DNA from: Euglena gracilis
Lineage: Eukaryota; Euglenida; Euglenophyceae; Euglenales
Reading direction: 5' to 3'
Assembly: GCA_039621445.1 (NCBI GenBank)
Contig: CP154954.1
Span: 63,818,046 to 63,882,045 of the forward strand
Length of the DNA: 64,000 nucleotides
Shown here: in pieces, positions 42,911-52,749 of the stretch
How positions within the stretch are numbered: the stretch's first letter is position 1
Layout of the letters: every line of letters begins with the position of its first letter
The notes under the pieces: model-generated
Databases searched by the model: none
Told to the model about the DNA's origin: nothing
Seen by the model: the letters and a program-made list of their open reading frames with translations, nothing else
Made by a program: the position numbers and the translations under genes

Positions 42911-43893
42911 TGTGGCCGGTTCGTGGCCGGCCAACTACCCCAACCGAACGCGGGCGGGTAATCACCTGGCGGTATTCGGGCGACAGCCCAGCGTCGAGAC
43001 CGGAGAAGGCCCTGAAGGCGGCACGCCTTATTATCGCCACTGGTACCCGAGTGGGTCTGGCACTCGGTTGTGGCCCCAGAGATCCCGGTTCGAGTCCCGG
43101 CGGGCACCCCCAAGGAGGTAAAAAGAAAGGCCCGACCGGAGAGAAAGAGAATGCGATCCTACGCCCCAGGCAACAAGCCCTGGAACTGGTAGCAGAGGTT
43201 GATTCCCGAGGAACGGGAGTGTCCGGTTCGAGGCCGGCCAACTACCCCAAGCGAACGCGGGCGGACCACCTGGCAGTAATCGGGCGACAGCCCAGGGTCG
43301 ATACCGGAGATGGCCCTGAAGGCGGCACGCCTTATTATCGCTACCGGTACCTGAGTGGATCTGGCACTCGGTTGTGGTCCCAAAGATCCCGATTCGAATC
43401 CCGGCGGGTACCCCCAAGGGGGTGAAAAGAAAGGCCCGAGCGGAGAGAAAGAGAATTCGATCCTACGCCCCAGGCAACAGCCCTGGAACTGTCTGGAACC
43501 GGTCTCGACCCTGGGCTGTCGCCCGATTACCGCCAGGTGGTCCGCCCGCGTTCGCTTGGGGTAGTTGGCCGGCCTCGAACCGGCCACACTCCCGTTCCTC
43601 GGGAATCAACCTCTGGTACCATTTCCAGGGCTTGTTGCCTGGGGCGTAGGATCGAATTCTCTTACTGTCCGATCGGGCCTTTTTTTTTTCCCCCCTGGGG
43701 GTGCCCGCCGGGACTCGAACCGGGATCTCTGGGACCACAACCGAGTGCCAGATCCACTCGGGTACCGGTGGCAATAGTAAGGCGTGCCGCCTGCAGGGTC
43801 TTCTCCGGTCTCGACGTTGGGCTATCGCCCGATTACCGCCAGGTGGTCCGCCCGTGTTCGCTGGGGTAGTTGGCCGGACTCGAACCGGCCACA
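42911..43893 (+). mobile_element. Composite TRIM insertion: two 33-bp-interior elements head to tail and inverted
   Basis: Plus-strand LTRs 42911-43186 and 43220-43489 flank an interior of only 33 bp (43187-43219). After about 9 bp comes a minus-strand partial LTR (43499-43588), another 33-bp interior (43589-43621, minus) and a minus-strand full LTR (43622-43893). The whole is bounded by the 5-bp target duplication CGTGT (42906-42910 and 43894-43898), so it entered as one unit or was rearranged after insertion. It lies inside the large ORF, and reading across the target site without it restores a continuous frame. LTRs are the same family as 36677-37904. Confidence 0.85.
43187..43219 (+). other. 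33-bp TRIM interior: primer-binding site fused to polypurine tract
   Basis: The segment begins TGGTAGCAGAGG, the complement of the 3' end of a eukaryotic initiator Met tRNA, and ends GAGGAACGGGAG, a polypurine-type tract that touches the next LTR. Only nine bases lie between. The inverted copy at 43589-43621 has the same layout (TGGTACCAGAGG). Confidence 0.75.
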
Positions 43894-45190
43894 CGTGTCT
43901 CAGGATGCCCAGCTCTGGGATCAGGATTTCCTGGCCCGCCTAGGCACCTTGGAAGAGAGGATGAAGAATCTGGCTGCTATTAGTCACCAGAAAGGGTCGC
44001 TGATTCGATGGATTCAGCCCCTCTTCGTCCGAGGAGAACCTTTCCACTATGTCCCGGAACATACATGGACATTTTGGAACAGGCGCTCACCCAGGGTACT
44101 GGCACAGTACTTTGGCAAGGACTGCGTGTTGGATTTCCAGCACGGCACGTCCTTTGCCTGAACGTGCAACGTTTGCCATCACGTGTCACAACCAACCGCT
44201 TGTGCATGTGTGCAAGCGGCAGGTGCAATCCACGACGTTCCGTCGGAGGGCATATGTGCCCAACTGTGTGGCGCTCGTATATGGCGAGTGGACGAACGCC
44301 TGGAAGCACAGCTTGAACTACTCTTGCAGTGAGAGTGCTGAAGGCAGGGATATCCCTGCCTTGTGCATCAACTTTGAGGGTGGCAAGTTTGTGCAGACTG
44401 CCGATGGTGAAGTCACTACCATTGTCCCCCAGCACTGGGAGACACTGGAGAAGTGGAAGAAGGAGTACAAACAGGTGGAAGGACGCCTGAAGCACTCCGA
44501 CTTCCGAAAGGTAGAAAGCTACCGCCACACGGGAATGGCCCGTGAGTTCCAGATCGACGCCTGGGCAATGCGCGTCGCCATCGAGGAACACGCCAGGGTA
44601 AGAATGCCTTACATCTGGACTGATGGCGACTGGGAGACACAGGCTGGCCCATGTTTTCCAAGCGTCATCATGGCGGATACGCCTTGCCAATGTGGCCTCC
44701 TGAAGAACACGATTTGGTGGACTTCAGAGGTTGGTTGGCGGCTGTTATACGGCCCCATACCGCAAGAGCTCGGACAGCGAGGTGGACGTATGACGTCGAC
44801 TTCAAGCAGACACCGGTGATGCCCCCGCAGGTGCCTGCGAATCACCCCCGGATGAAGCATATCATCTGGCCGGTGATGCTGCCCAGAATTTTCTGGGAGC
44901 AGCTCCAACGGTACCTTCAGCAGCATGCTGACCGTACCAGGGAGAAGCTGCCGGACAGTTGGATCAAGGACTGGGAGACCCCATCCTTTGATGTCAACGA
45001 CCCGGAGCACAACACCATCCGGAGCGAATCTGCTACGCAGCGCTCCCCACGCCAACTGGAGTTGGTTGAGGACCAATTAGGGGACCCTCAACACGACTAC
45101 TGGCGTGAGGTGCGCGAACGCCCAGCCGATAAAGGCAGGTGAGGAGGCTTTAAGCGCCAATGCGGCGTCTTTTAGAACCCTCTTCAGTTG

Positions 45191-45221
45191 GGAAAGGGTA
45201 ATTGGGAATCAAACGTACACT
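45191..45221 (+). repeat. Match to the LTR end at 30764-30794
   Basis: The two 31-bp stretches differ at three positions. This copy is followed by poly-G in place of a PBS, as expected for the outer end of a 3' LTR. Similarity further left is faint. It follows the end of the large ORF by about 50 bp. Confidence 0.4.
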
Positions 45222-45449
45222 GCGGGGGGGGGGGCAGAAATACTCCTTAGAAGTCTCCGTACCCACTAGCCGCGGCGAGCACGCAGGCCGAGGACCAACA
45301 GCCTGGCTAGCTGCGCGTCGCCGCTCACATTCATTCACCGGGTCGGAACCAGGCAGCCTGTACCAGGCTTCTTTTTAAGACCTTCTTAAGATCTTTTTAA
45401 GGGAGGGGTTCCCCCCCACCCACCGAGGGCGGCGCGGGACCCCCCAGGG
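45222..45449. other. Gap between elements; possible MITE relic
   Basis: No gene. At 45367-45400 a CAGGCTTCTTTTTAAGACC phrase resembles the start of the hAT-like MITEs and is followed by C/G tracts, ending at the LTR element. The resemblance is too short to call. Confidence 0.35.
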
Positions 45450-46539
45450 TGTTTCACACCCGTGCTGCCATGTCCCCTGGCAGCACTGGCACTGGGGTGA
45501 AGCGGTAACCCCCGCCGCGGGCCAGTTTCCGGTGTAGGATCGTTGTTTTGGCTCCTCGAGCCGACTTGTGTCGGAAATTTTTTCCCATTCTGCACTGGGC
45601 CAACATTTCCAAGGAGGAACTTCCCAGTGGACCCTCCCCGACCCCTGAGGGGGGTGTAACTGGGATCTCCAAGGGGGGTGCCTTTGGGGTTTCAACCCCT
45701 CCCCGCTCAGCTGAAGCAGTGAGAGCCAACACCCACCCCCCCCCCCCTGGGTGTCATTTCTCACAGTTTCTGGGCCAAAAAGGGGGTTTTGGGGTGAAAA
45801 ATGGCCTGTGGTTGCCTGAGTTGAAGAGACCCACCCCCTGCCCCTTTTCCCACAGATGAGGTGGGAGGAAGACAACCCTCTCCTTCTTCAAAATGATTGA
45901 TTGTTTTGTTGATCTTCCATTTGCAATTGAAATTCCAGTCTCAATACTTGATTGTAATTGGATGTAATTGCCACAACAAATACAATGGTGCAAAAGGTAA
46001 AGAGGAAAACCCTGTGAAAAGAAAATGATTTTGATGCCCCTGATGGGCAGTTAAATTTAGGATTGAGTGCGCTGATTCCAAAGCGCTCTCAAATCCCAAA
46101 TACTTGCCTATTGCATCAAAATCAACCAACCCAAGTCAAAACCAAGGTTTCCCTCCTTGATTTTGATAGATTATGCTGAATTCCATCATTATTGAGCTTT
46201 GCAAACCCCTGCAAAAACTCCAGGAACTCAGGCGCCAAATTCTTAAATTCTGTTCCAAGCGCTTGCAAGCGCTCTCACCAAATCCAACATTTTCCATTAA
46301 AACCAAAGGAAAAAAGCATAAAAAGCTTAAAATGCTCTAAATATACCCAAAATCACCATTTGGGAATACCTAGCATCACTCAATCTCTCTCCTTGCACAA
46401 CCAAACCATGGGCGCCATAGGAGAGGGAATTTTAAGGGAAATCTTTAGAAAGCCTTAAAATTAGAGCTAAACCGCCCTTGAAAAGGCCTTCTAAAAGGAA
46501 AATCTCCGCCGCCCGGCGGTCGACCTCAAAAGGTCGTCA
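45450..46539 (-). repeat. 3' LTR of the methyltransferase element
   Basis: On the minus strand it runs from TGACGACCTTTTGAGGTCG to GGTGTGAAACA. It is the partner of 57375-58443; differences include length changes in C runs (45739) and an insertion near 45530. The start folds as CGACCT...AGGTCG. Confidence 0.88.
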
Positions 46540-46550
46540 CTCCCCCCCTT
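46540..46550 (-). other. Polypurine tract
   Basis: Minus strand AAGGGGGGGAG directly abuts the TG of the 3' LTR; it is preceded by GTCGC as in the element at 22708-28450. Confidence 0.8.
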
Positions 46551-46734
46551 GCGACGAAAGTCGGGGGTTTCACCCCCCCCTCTTCTCGCTTTCCTTGGGA
46601 TGGGAATGAAAGACACTTTGAATTTTTGCAACGCAATGGCGACAACATCGTTCGGCAATGTGAATAAATGACGGAACTGGGGGAGGAATCTATTAGCCCT
46701 TAGATCCCATTCCAACCACACCGAGCCCGTTCCC

Positions 46735-47290
46735 CCCCCCCACGGTTCTTACCACCGTGGAAGGAAATGGGGGTCCACCACCACTCAAAAAAAAATTCTT
46801 TCTTGAATGGATAAGAATCAACCCCCCTCACGGTATTCGCAACCGTGAAGGGAAAGGAGGGTCCATTATCACCAAAAAATTCTTTCGGTGATGGATGAAA
46901 ATCACCCCCCCCCCGAGGGGAGGGCCTTGGGGAAAAGTTTGCCCCCCCCGGCGAGAGGTGGGCTTAACTTGCCCCCCCCCCGAGGGGAAAGACTTGGGGA
47001 AAAGATTGCCCCCCCGGCGAGAGGTGTGCTTCACTTGCTCCCCCCCCGAGGGGAAAGCTTTGGGGAACCCCCCCCCCCCCCCCCGGGCAATGGGAGGGCT
47101 TGCCTTGCCCCCCCCCCCCGGGAGTTTGAAAAAGGCAAATCACTTCATTCTTTGGGAAATAATAACATAGCCCCCCCCCCCCCCGATCAAGCCGACCGGG
47201 GTTTCGGGCCTCGGTTGCCCAAAGGTGGGGGTACGATAAAATAGCCAATCAAACCGATTAGAGAAAGGAACCCCCCACACGAGTACCACC
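46735..47290 (-). repeat. Hairpins and 66-bp tandem repeats in the 3' untranslated region
   Basis: Two units at 46738-46905 each carry a short hairpin (CACGGT...ACCGTG; 46741-46759 and 46830-46848) and the phrase AAAATTCTTTC. Then three units of about 66 bp start at 46915, 46981 and 47048 with GAGGGGA(A/G)(A/G)G, each with GGGGAAAAG-type text and, in the first two, CCGGCGAGAGGTG. C runs of 7-18 separate them. No coding signal is present. Confidence 0.6.
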
Positions 47291-47438
47291 GACCCGTGGG
47301 AAGGGAAAAGAGGGTGGAACCACCCATTCAAACCCCACCGCCTTGAATCTGGGTCGGCCCCCCCAACAATTGAAACAAATTCACAGATTCCGCTTTCGGG
47401 ACAGGGAGGGTGCAAACAAAGAGTGTGCGGTGTCGAGG

Positions 47439-48110
47439 TCAGGATAACGAGTGGCATGGGTAGGTCGATAAAATTACCATCTCCACTCGTTCACTCCACA
47501 TGCTCCTCGTACACCAAAACCGGAGAGCAACTCCTTGAAATAGTTTGAACTCCGTCGTCAGTTCATCTAATTCAGAGTCCCAGACTTCAAATTGATAATC
47601 CGTCCTGAGTAGGTGAACGAAACGGATAGTGATGGTTGCCAGAGCCAAACGCCTCGTCGAAGTTCGGGGTGTTGGGCTTCGGCGTCTTCCTTGGGTGCCG
47701 GTTTGCCTCCCCTTAGTGTGGTGGCAAACCATGCACACCGTTATGGGAGGGTTCCTTCCCCCACTTGAAAATTTGGCAATGTGGCTTAGCCCATCCAAAC
47801 CGACAGGGCAATCTCGAAACCACATTGTCAACTACCCCCCCCCCCAATTCTTGGAGAAGGTTGTAAAGAGAACAAACCCACGGTTGTGCTTCCGTTGGTT
47901 TGTCCTCTTTAAGAAATTTTGGTGAAACTTCCAAACCGGAATCCACCCACAACAACATAAACAAAACGGGTGGCAATCATGCACTCTTTCAACGTTTTGC
48001 TTTTGTTGTTGTTGGCAATATCCCTTCCCGTTCCAGGGTGGGATCTTTTGATTGGAAAACACCCACCCGTGCAAAAAAATAAGGTTCCCGGCTAGTTTCC
48101 CCCTAGCCAC
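47439..48110 (-). pseudogene. Possible accessory ORF downstream of the chromodomain
   Basis: One phase is open for 224 codons apart from a single TAG at 47832. It has Cys/His-containing text (HDCHPFCLCCCGW and ITVCMVCHHTKGRQ) and a charged end (FEVWDSELDELTTEFKLFQG). There is no recognised domain and no clear start, and it lies over a C run at 47838. It could be a small element protein or chance. Confidence 0.25.
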
Positions 48111-48391
48111 GAGAATCCTTCATTCACCCTTGAAGTACTTTCACGGGAGTTCAATGGAAAATGGCAAAAAATCAACAGGGGCAATGAAATGTCCTCGATT
48201 GCCCAAACCAGCCTCACCCAAACCAGGGTGTAGTGGTTAATGAAAACTTCAGGCGGAGAAATGAAACCAATGACGAGGAAACTCCCGTCATTTTTCCCAG
48301 TGCCTCAGCCCTGTGATGGGGTACACCTGCATCTGTGAAGGGGCATAGAATGGGACCTCCCCCTCCCCAGGCAACCACCCCAGGCCCTTTT

Positions 48392-49174
48392 TCACCTCTC
48401 CTTTTCCCCCTTTTTTCCGGTTGCCGTTGCCTTTAAATACTTAGAGACATCTAACGGTAACCCTTTTCCCAGGCAATACGCTATTCTGTCACTATTGTAC
48501 TCCTGGAAAAAATGTTCCACCGGTTCCCAATTAGGTTCCTCAAACCCTTGCCACTTCGTTAAGAAAAACACTTTTCCCTTAACGAACTTGTGGTTTAGGA
48601 TTTTATCCACTAACCAGGTATCTGGGGCACCTTCCGCCTCAGGTACCGTCCGCCGGTGGAAAAACAGGGGGATAAGCGTATCGGATGTGGGGTCCTCCAC
48701 ATATACCTTCAAAGCCTTCCGATGGGCCTTCATAATATGGCCCGGTTTGACTTCAATTACGTAGGAATGAATTCCTTCCCTTGCGGTAACCTTGCAAGGG
48801 CCCAACCAACGGGAATCCAATTTTGTGCCACTATCGGGGGGTCTCAGGTACCACACCAGATTCCCCACCTCCAATGGCTCCCAACCGTCTAAACCACGGT
48901 TGGCCCGAGCACATTGCTTGGCATGCAAATTATTCATTTTTCCAGCCACTACCAAGTCAATTTCTCTTTGCCGAGAGAAAAATGATCTGGCATCTTCACA
49001 ATCCCTTAACGGTTGATAAGGTAAACCACCCAATGAACGGTGTCGACCGAGCAAGATCTGAAATGGGCTTAGGCCACTCTCCCCCGGCGTATCATGGATA
49101 CGGTCTAGTGCCTGGGGGAGGGCTTCAACCCAATTCAACTTGTCCTCAATCTGAATTTTCTTAAGCCGTTCCAT
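48392..49174 (-). CDS. Integrase C-terminal region with chromodomain
   Basis: The frame continues the integrase after a frameshift. It reads GESGLSPFQILLGRHRSLGG (residues 31-50), a GPY/F-like segment with LVWYLRPPDSGTKLDSRWLG (106-125), and a chromodomain at about 187-232 with TWLVDKILNHKFVKG, FFLTKWQGFEEPNWEPVEHF. The aromatic positions W187, W208 and W216 are intact. The ATG at 49174 is internal to the ancestral protein. It would tether the integration complex to chromatin (family knowledge). Confidence 0.85.
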   Translation of the reverse strand: MERLKKIQIEDKLNWVEALPQALDRIHDTPGESGLSPFQILLGRHRSLGGLPYQPLRDCEDARSFFSRQREIDLVVAGKMNNLHAKQCARANRGLDGWEPLEVGNLVWYLRPPDSGTKLDSRWLGPCKVTAREGIHSYVIEVKPGHIMKAHRKALKVYVEDPTSDTLIPLFFHRRTVPEAEGAPDTWLVDKILNHKFVKGKVFFLTKWQGFEEPNWEPVEHFFQEYNSDRIAYCLGKGLPLDVSKYLKATATGKKGEKER

Positions 49175-49947
49175 TATTTGTTGGCCAGCCCTCTCCGCCC
49201 ACCATTCGCCTGGTGGTGGTAGGCCTGGGAGTAGGCTTGCCTAATTCCCATCAAGGCACACGTTGTCTGCCACCAACCGGCGACAAAATGTGAACCTAGA
49301 TCGGAAGTAATAATGGAAGGGACGCCAAAAGGTCGCCAAACATGCAACAGCATTTGCTTGGCTGCCTTGGCTCCCGTAAATCCTTTTGCTAGGTGGGGGA
49401 TCGCCACTATCCAACCGGAGTGACGATCCACACGCACAAGCATGGAGTCGTAAGAATTCCCTTCCCACTCCACGAGAGGCATGCTAGGCATGTCAAGGGC
49501 CACCGAATGCATTACTGCTGGGGGTATGGGTGTAGATTCCACTAAACCCTTAAGACTCGCCGGCCTTCGGCACGCTTGGCAAGTCCCACAAAGGCCCATG
49601 ACTCCTTTAGCAAATTCTCGAGCGAGTGAGGAATCAGCCCAATCATACCTAAGGGACATGCATTCCCATAGCCTTGGGAATCCCACGTGCCCTTGGTATG
49701 AGTGGTGATCCCAAATGAGTTTTTCTTGGAGAGATTTGGGCACACAAAGCCTCTCCTGGAAAAACATTTTGTCACCAAAAACCTTGATATTTTCAGGCCA
49801 CGGCACCTTTGACTCCTGGGTAGCCTGAAAAATTGGTGACCAACGAGGACATTTTAAATATTCCTCCTTCCACGATAAATCCCACACAGAACCAGGGGGG
49901 ATGTGTGAGGAATCGGTTGTAGAAGTGGCTTCCCCCCCCCTCACCAC
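49174..49947 (-). CDS. Integrase: H2C2 zinc finger and catalytic core
   Basis: A 257-codon frame. The zinc motif has DHHSYQGHVGF (His 82, 87) and CGTCQACRR (Cys 120, 123). The core has VALDMPSMPL (Asp 152) and ITSDLGSHFVAGWW (Asp 216). At 49183-49195 an extra base in a GGTGGGCGG run shifts the frame so that the Glu motif (NG.AERAG) is read only in the next phase, which then runs on into the chromodomain frame. Without that base the two ORFs form one integrase. A sequencing error in the G run is possible. Confidence 0.85.
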   Translation of the reverse strand: MVRGGEATSTTDSSHIPPGSVWDLSWKEEYLKCPRWSPIFQATQESKVPWPENIKVFGDKMFFQERLCVPKSLQEKLIWDHHSYQGHVGFPRLWECMSLRYDWADSSLAREFAKGVMGLCGTCQACRRPASLKGLVESTPIPPAVMHSVALDMPSMPLVEWEGNSYDSMLVRVDRHSGWIVAIPHLAKGFTGAKAAKQMLLHVWRPFGVPSIITSDLGSHFVAGWWQTTCALMGIRQAYSQAYHHQANGGRRGLANK

Positions 49948-50565
49948 TCAAACCACCTGAAGACAACACAGGTGATTCTCGGTCTGCCCCAGGTACCTCA
50001 GTGGTAGCCGCGGCAGCAGGTTCAGGGGTTGGCGTTGTTGGCGAAGCTGGTATGGAAGTGGGTGTCAATGGAAAATGCTCCCCCTTGGCTCTTGGACCTC
50101 CTCCACAAGACTTGTCTCATTCCCAAACTCGTCAACCCGAGTTGAGAATGAAACATGTTTTCCTTTTTCTCCCTTAAGGGTGGAGGTTGAACCCAAACGC
50201 TGGGGTTTTGTTCCTCCAAGTGGTTCTGACTTCCTATCCCCCGGTCGTGTGCACCGTCCACCCGCGTCCATGGACCCCGTGGTAGCACCACCCCGTGTGG
50301 TGCCTCCACGAATGTATGTGTTGGCTGTGGTTGGTTGGTCCACCAACCGTAGCCCCATACATTCGGCTTCCTCCATTTTTTCTGTTTGAATGATTTCACT
50401 CATTTCCTCGGTGTCAAGGGCTGACCCATGCCTTGAAACGTCCTTCAAGGCTTGGGAGGCCGGGTAAGCCCGCCTTGACAACACATCGGCTGTAGTATTC
50501 TCCCGCCCCGGGATATACCCAACCGATAGGTCAAATTTTGATAAAACCTGATGCCACCTAGCCCT
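49948..50565 (-). pseudogene. RNase H end and Pro/Thr-rich spacer before integrase
   Basis: After a TGA (about 50566) the same phase continues ARWHQVLSKFDLSVGYIPGR then ENTTADVLSRRAYP, the normal end of a Ty3 RNase H. It is followed by a charged spacer (50065-50460) and then MTPTSIPASPTTPTPEP in another phase (49793-50068). The spacer has no recognised domain. Confidence 0.65.
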
Positions 50566-51087
50566 TCACCCAATTGGACCACTTGGTGTATCTAGAACCT
50601 CTCTAGCCCAAGGTTCTAAAGCCTTGTGGTCCGTGAGAACCAGGACGGGCTGCAGCCCAATCCATGATTCCCACTTTTTTAAGGCTAGGTTTATGGCATA
50701 AGTCTCCTGTTCCCTAGGTACCCAGTTTCTTTGGCTGCACGTTAGCTTCCTACTCATGAAGGCGACAGGCACGGTACGCCTGGCCCGTACGTCTTCAGGA
50801 GTAGGAGCCCTATCCTCCCCAACCAATTGTTCAAGGGTGGCGCCATACTGGCTGGCATCCACTCTTAAAACAAATGGTTTGTCTGGCTTAACGTGTTGCA
50901 AAATTAATTCACTGCACAACAGACATTTGATTTTTTCAAATGCCTCAATATCGGATGGTTCCCAAGAAATCCTTTTCTTGGAACCCTTCTTGACGTCCAC
51001 TCGAGAAACTTTGAGCTTATCCAGAAGGCAAGCGACAATGTGGGCATAATCCTTCACATAGGAGCTGTAATAATTTGTGAACCCCAA
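50566..51087 (-). CDS. RNase H domain (with RT connection)
   Basis: It starts with GFTNYYSSYVKDYAHIVACL (connection) and continues FVLRVDASQYGATLEQLVGE (first Asp), REQETYAINLALKKWESW (Glu) and VLVLTDHKALEPW (Asp). It is cut by a TGA that replaces a codon just before the final motif. The gene is otherwise like other Ty3 RNase H domains. Confidence 0.85.
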   Translation of the reverse strand: MGFTNYYSSYVKDYAHIVACLLDKLKVSRVDVKKGSKKRISWEPSDIEAFEKIKCLLCSELILQHVKPDKPFVLRVDASQYGATLEQLVGEDRAPTPEDVRARRTVPVAFMSRKLTCSQRNWVPREQETYAINLALKKWESWIGLQPVLVLTDHKALEPWAREVLDTPSGPIG

Positions 51088-51123
51088 AAAGGCACATAGA
51101 CCCGTGATTGTTTGGGGTAGCTC

Positions 51124-51444
51124 CTATTTTTCAATGGCCATTAGCTTTCCAGGGGATGGTTTTCTCACCCCACCACCCAGAACGTGGCCACAAAACTCAA
51201 CTTCTTTTACGAAAAGACGGCATTTTCTTTTGTCGGCTACAAATCTGTCTTTTCGTAAAACTTCAAGGACTCTTCGCAAATCCTTATCGTGTGCTGCGAG
51301 TAAATCCTCACCAGGACCCACTCGCGTTCCAATCAAAATGTCGTCGATGTAAGGATCAGCCACGTCCCCCACCAGGAAGAGGCGATCCTCCATCTTTTGC
51401 TGAATTTGCTGGCTTGCGTTTGTCAGACCCATCACATTAACCAT
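51124..51444 (-). CDS. Reverse transcriptase, palm/thumb part
   Basis: MGLTNASQQIQQKMEDRLFL is followed by ADPYIDDILIGTR with the catalytic YIDD (residues 32-35 of this frame) and KCRLFVKEVEFCGHVLGGGV. It is the continuation of the frame at 51432-52607 after a one-base shift near 51440. The stop at 51124 precedes the connection. Confidence 0.88.
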   Translation of the reverse strand: MVNVMGLTNASQQIQQKMEDRLFLVGDVADPYIDDILIGTRVGPGEDLLAAHDKDLRRVLEVLRKDRFVADKRKCRLFVKEVEFCGHVLGGGVRKPSPGKLMAIEK

Positions 51445-52607
51445 CCACTTAAAAAGACCGAGGGGGGTACTGCAACATGTGATGGGCCGGCTTTCCTGTC
51501 CAACGGCTGTTGGTGGAAAGCCTGCCGTAAATCCAAGATGGAAAACATCATGTTTCCACCTTGTTTTACAAGGAGGTCTTCAATTACGGGAAGTGGGTAG
51601 GACACACGCCTAGTTTGACTGTTAGGCCCCCGCATGTCTACCACTCCCCTCCATTGACCTCCTTTTTTCGGCACTACAAATGTTACAGACAGCCATTCCG
51701 AAACTGTTCCCTTGGGCAATCGCTCAACAAATTTCCGGTCCCACCATTCCTGGGTGACCTTTTTGTGAGCCTCAAATCTTTCACCGTGTAACACAAAGGG
51801 TTTGTGCCTTGTGGGTACAGCCCCCTCCTTCAGAGGAATCTGGGCGTAACCATAAGGTCCCCGAACGGGAGGGTCAGGGGGTACCTCCGTACCCAACACC
51901 TCTCCTTCAAAATCCTGAAAAATTTTATCCCGAAATGCTACCACCCTGGGGTCCTCTTTGTCACTCGAGTCGCGAGCTAGGATTATGGCATTCACTGCGT
52001 TGTCCTCGGCTGGCGATTGGGTGAGATGCTTGGCTATGGTATGCAATTCCTTCTTGCCAAGGAATTTTGCTTGCATATCAAAGCCTTGCAAGGGTAGGTG
52101 CAAATTCATTTTTTGCAGGTCCAACCACACCTTTTCATTTTCAAGGGACTCCGTGGTTGGTACATGCACAGGGGATTCGCTAGAGTCAGAAGTCACAACC
52201 CCAGTTCTTTTTTGTGAATTGTGTTTTTTCTTCCCCTTATGGGATTTCCTTTTCTGATTTCTTGTACCCCACCCGTGCAAGAAAGTCAGATTAGGATTGT
52301 CAAAAACCAAAGCCTTATGGTGTGGGAACACACCCAAACCATGTTCGGCTAACCATGGCAATGATAATATAGCATCTACCTCAATATCCGCGAGGTAGAA
52401 TTCCCCTTCTACGTACAAGGTCTGGGTGCCCCCCTGCCCTGTACCCCTACGTTGAAAACCCAACTCCAACTTAATACACTGGTCGCCCCCCAAAACACAT
52501 TGGCCGTTGGAAGCCACCAGCCGAATTGGCATTCGCGGTGCCCTGGCCAAATGTTTTGGGACGATGGACCTTTTGACCAGGTTCACCTGGGCTCCCGTGT
52601 CAACCAA
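51432..52607 (-). CDS. Aspartic protease and N-terminal reverse transcriptase
   Basis: A 391-codon frame. Near the start VDTGAQVNLVKRSIVPKHLA holds the protease active site (DTGA), and EVDAILSLPWLAEHGLGV is its C-terminal motif. A basic linker (NQKRKSHKGKKKHNSQKR) follows. From about residue 255 RT text begins: PYGYAQIPLKEGAVPTRHKP, SEWLSVTFVVPKKGGQWRGV and SILDLRQAFHQQPLD. An upstream TGA at about 52630 separates this frame from the peptide before the protease, so the listed ATG is probably not the true start of the polyprotein. Confidence 0.88.
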   Translation of the reverse strand: MVDTGAQVNLVKRSIVPKHLARAPRMPIRLVASNGQCVLGGDQCIKLELGFQRRGTGQGGTQTLYVEGEFYLADIEVDAILSLPWLAEHGLGVFPHHKALVFDNPNLTFLHGWGTRNQKRKSHKGKKKHNSQKRTGVVTSDSSESPVHVPTTESLENEKVWLDLQKMNLHLPLQGFDMQAKFLGKKELHTIAKHLTQSPAEDNAVNAIILARDSSDKEDPRVVAFRDKIFQDFEGEVLGTEVPPDPPVRGPYGYAQIPLKEGAVPTRHKPFVLHGERFEAHKKVTQEWWDRKFVERLPKGTVSEWLSVTFVVPKKGGQWRGVVDMRGPNSQTRRVSYPLPVIEDLLVKQGGNMMFSILDLRQAFHQQPLDRKAGPSHVAVPPSVFLSGWLM

Positions 52608-52749
52608 AATTCTGAGCTGCCTGGCATTTCCTCAAGGGAGATACGACTGTAATAGCATCAAAAGATGCAGCTCGTTTTCAATGGGCAACACCTGATTAAC
52701 CTTCAAGGTGTTGGCCAAATGACAACAGCGGTCTGGAATTTACCATTCC

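Larger units (their letters stand above)
40576..45142 (+). pseudogene. Large Pro-rich ORF of unknown function, interrupted by TRIMs
   Basis: The segments 40679-41239, 41240-41578 and 41642-42961 share one phase and are separated by single stops at 41237 and 41576. The middle is acidic and Pro/Glu-rich (EEGEIVEDILYAALPAPA). Near 42780 the reading passes to another phase and reaches SSSGSTDEEQDEPASTPV, where the TRIM composite 42911-43893 is inserted. Beyond it SQDAQLWDQDFLARLGTLEE begins a charged, helical C-terminal half (43900-45142) with HWETLEKWKKEYKQVEGRLK and LPRIFWEQLQRYLQQHADRT. I recognise no domain. Position after a chromodomain suggests an accessory or Gag-like retroelement protein; a host gene is possible. 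Confidence 0.55.

Noticed and set aside
45363-45449. Third hAT-like MITE
   Set aside because: Only about 20 bp resemble the MITE terminus; no opposite terminus or target duplication is found.
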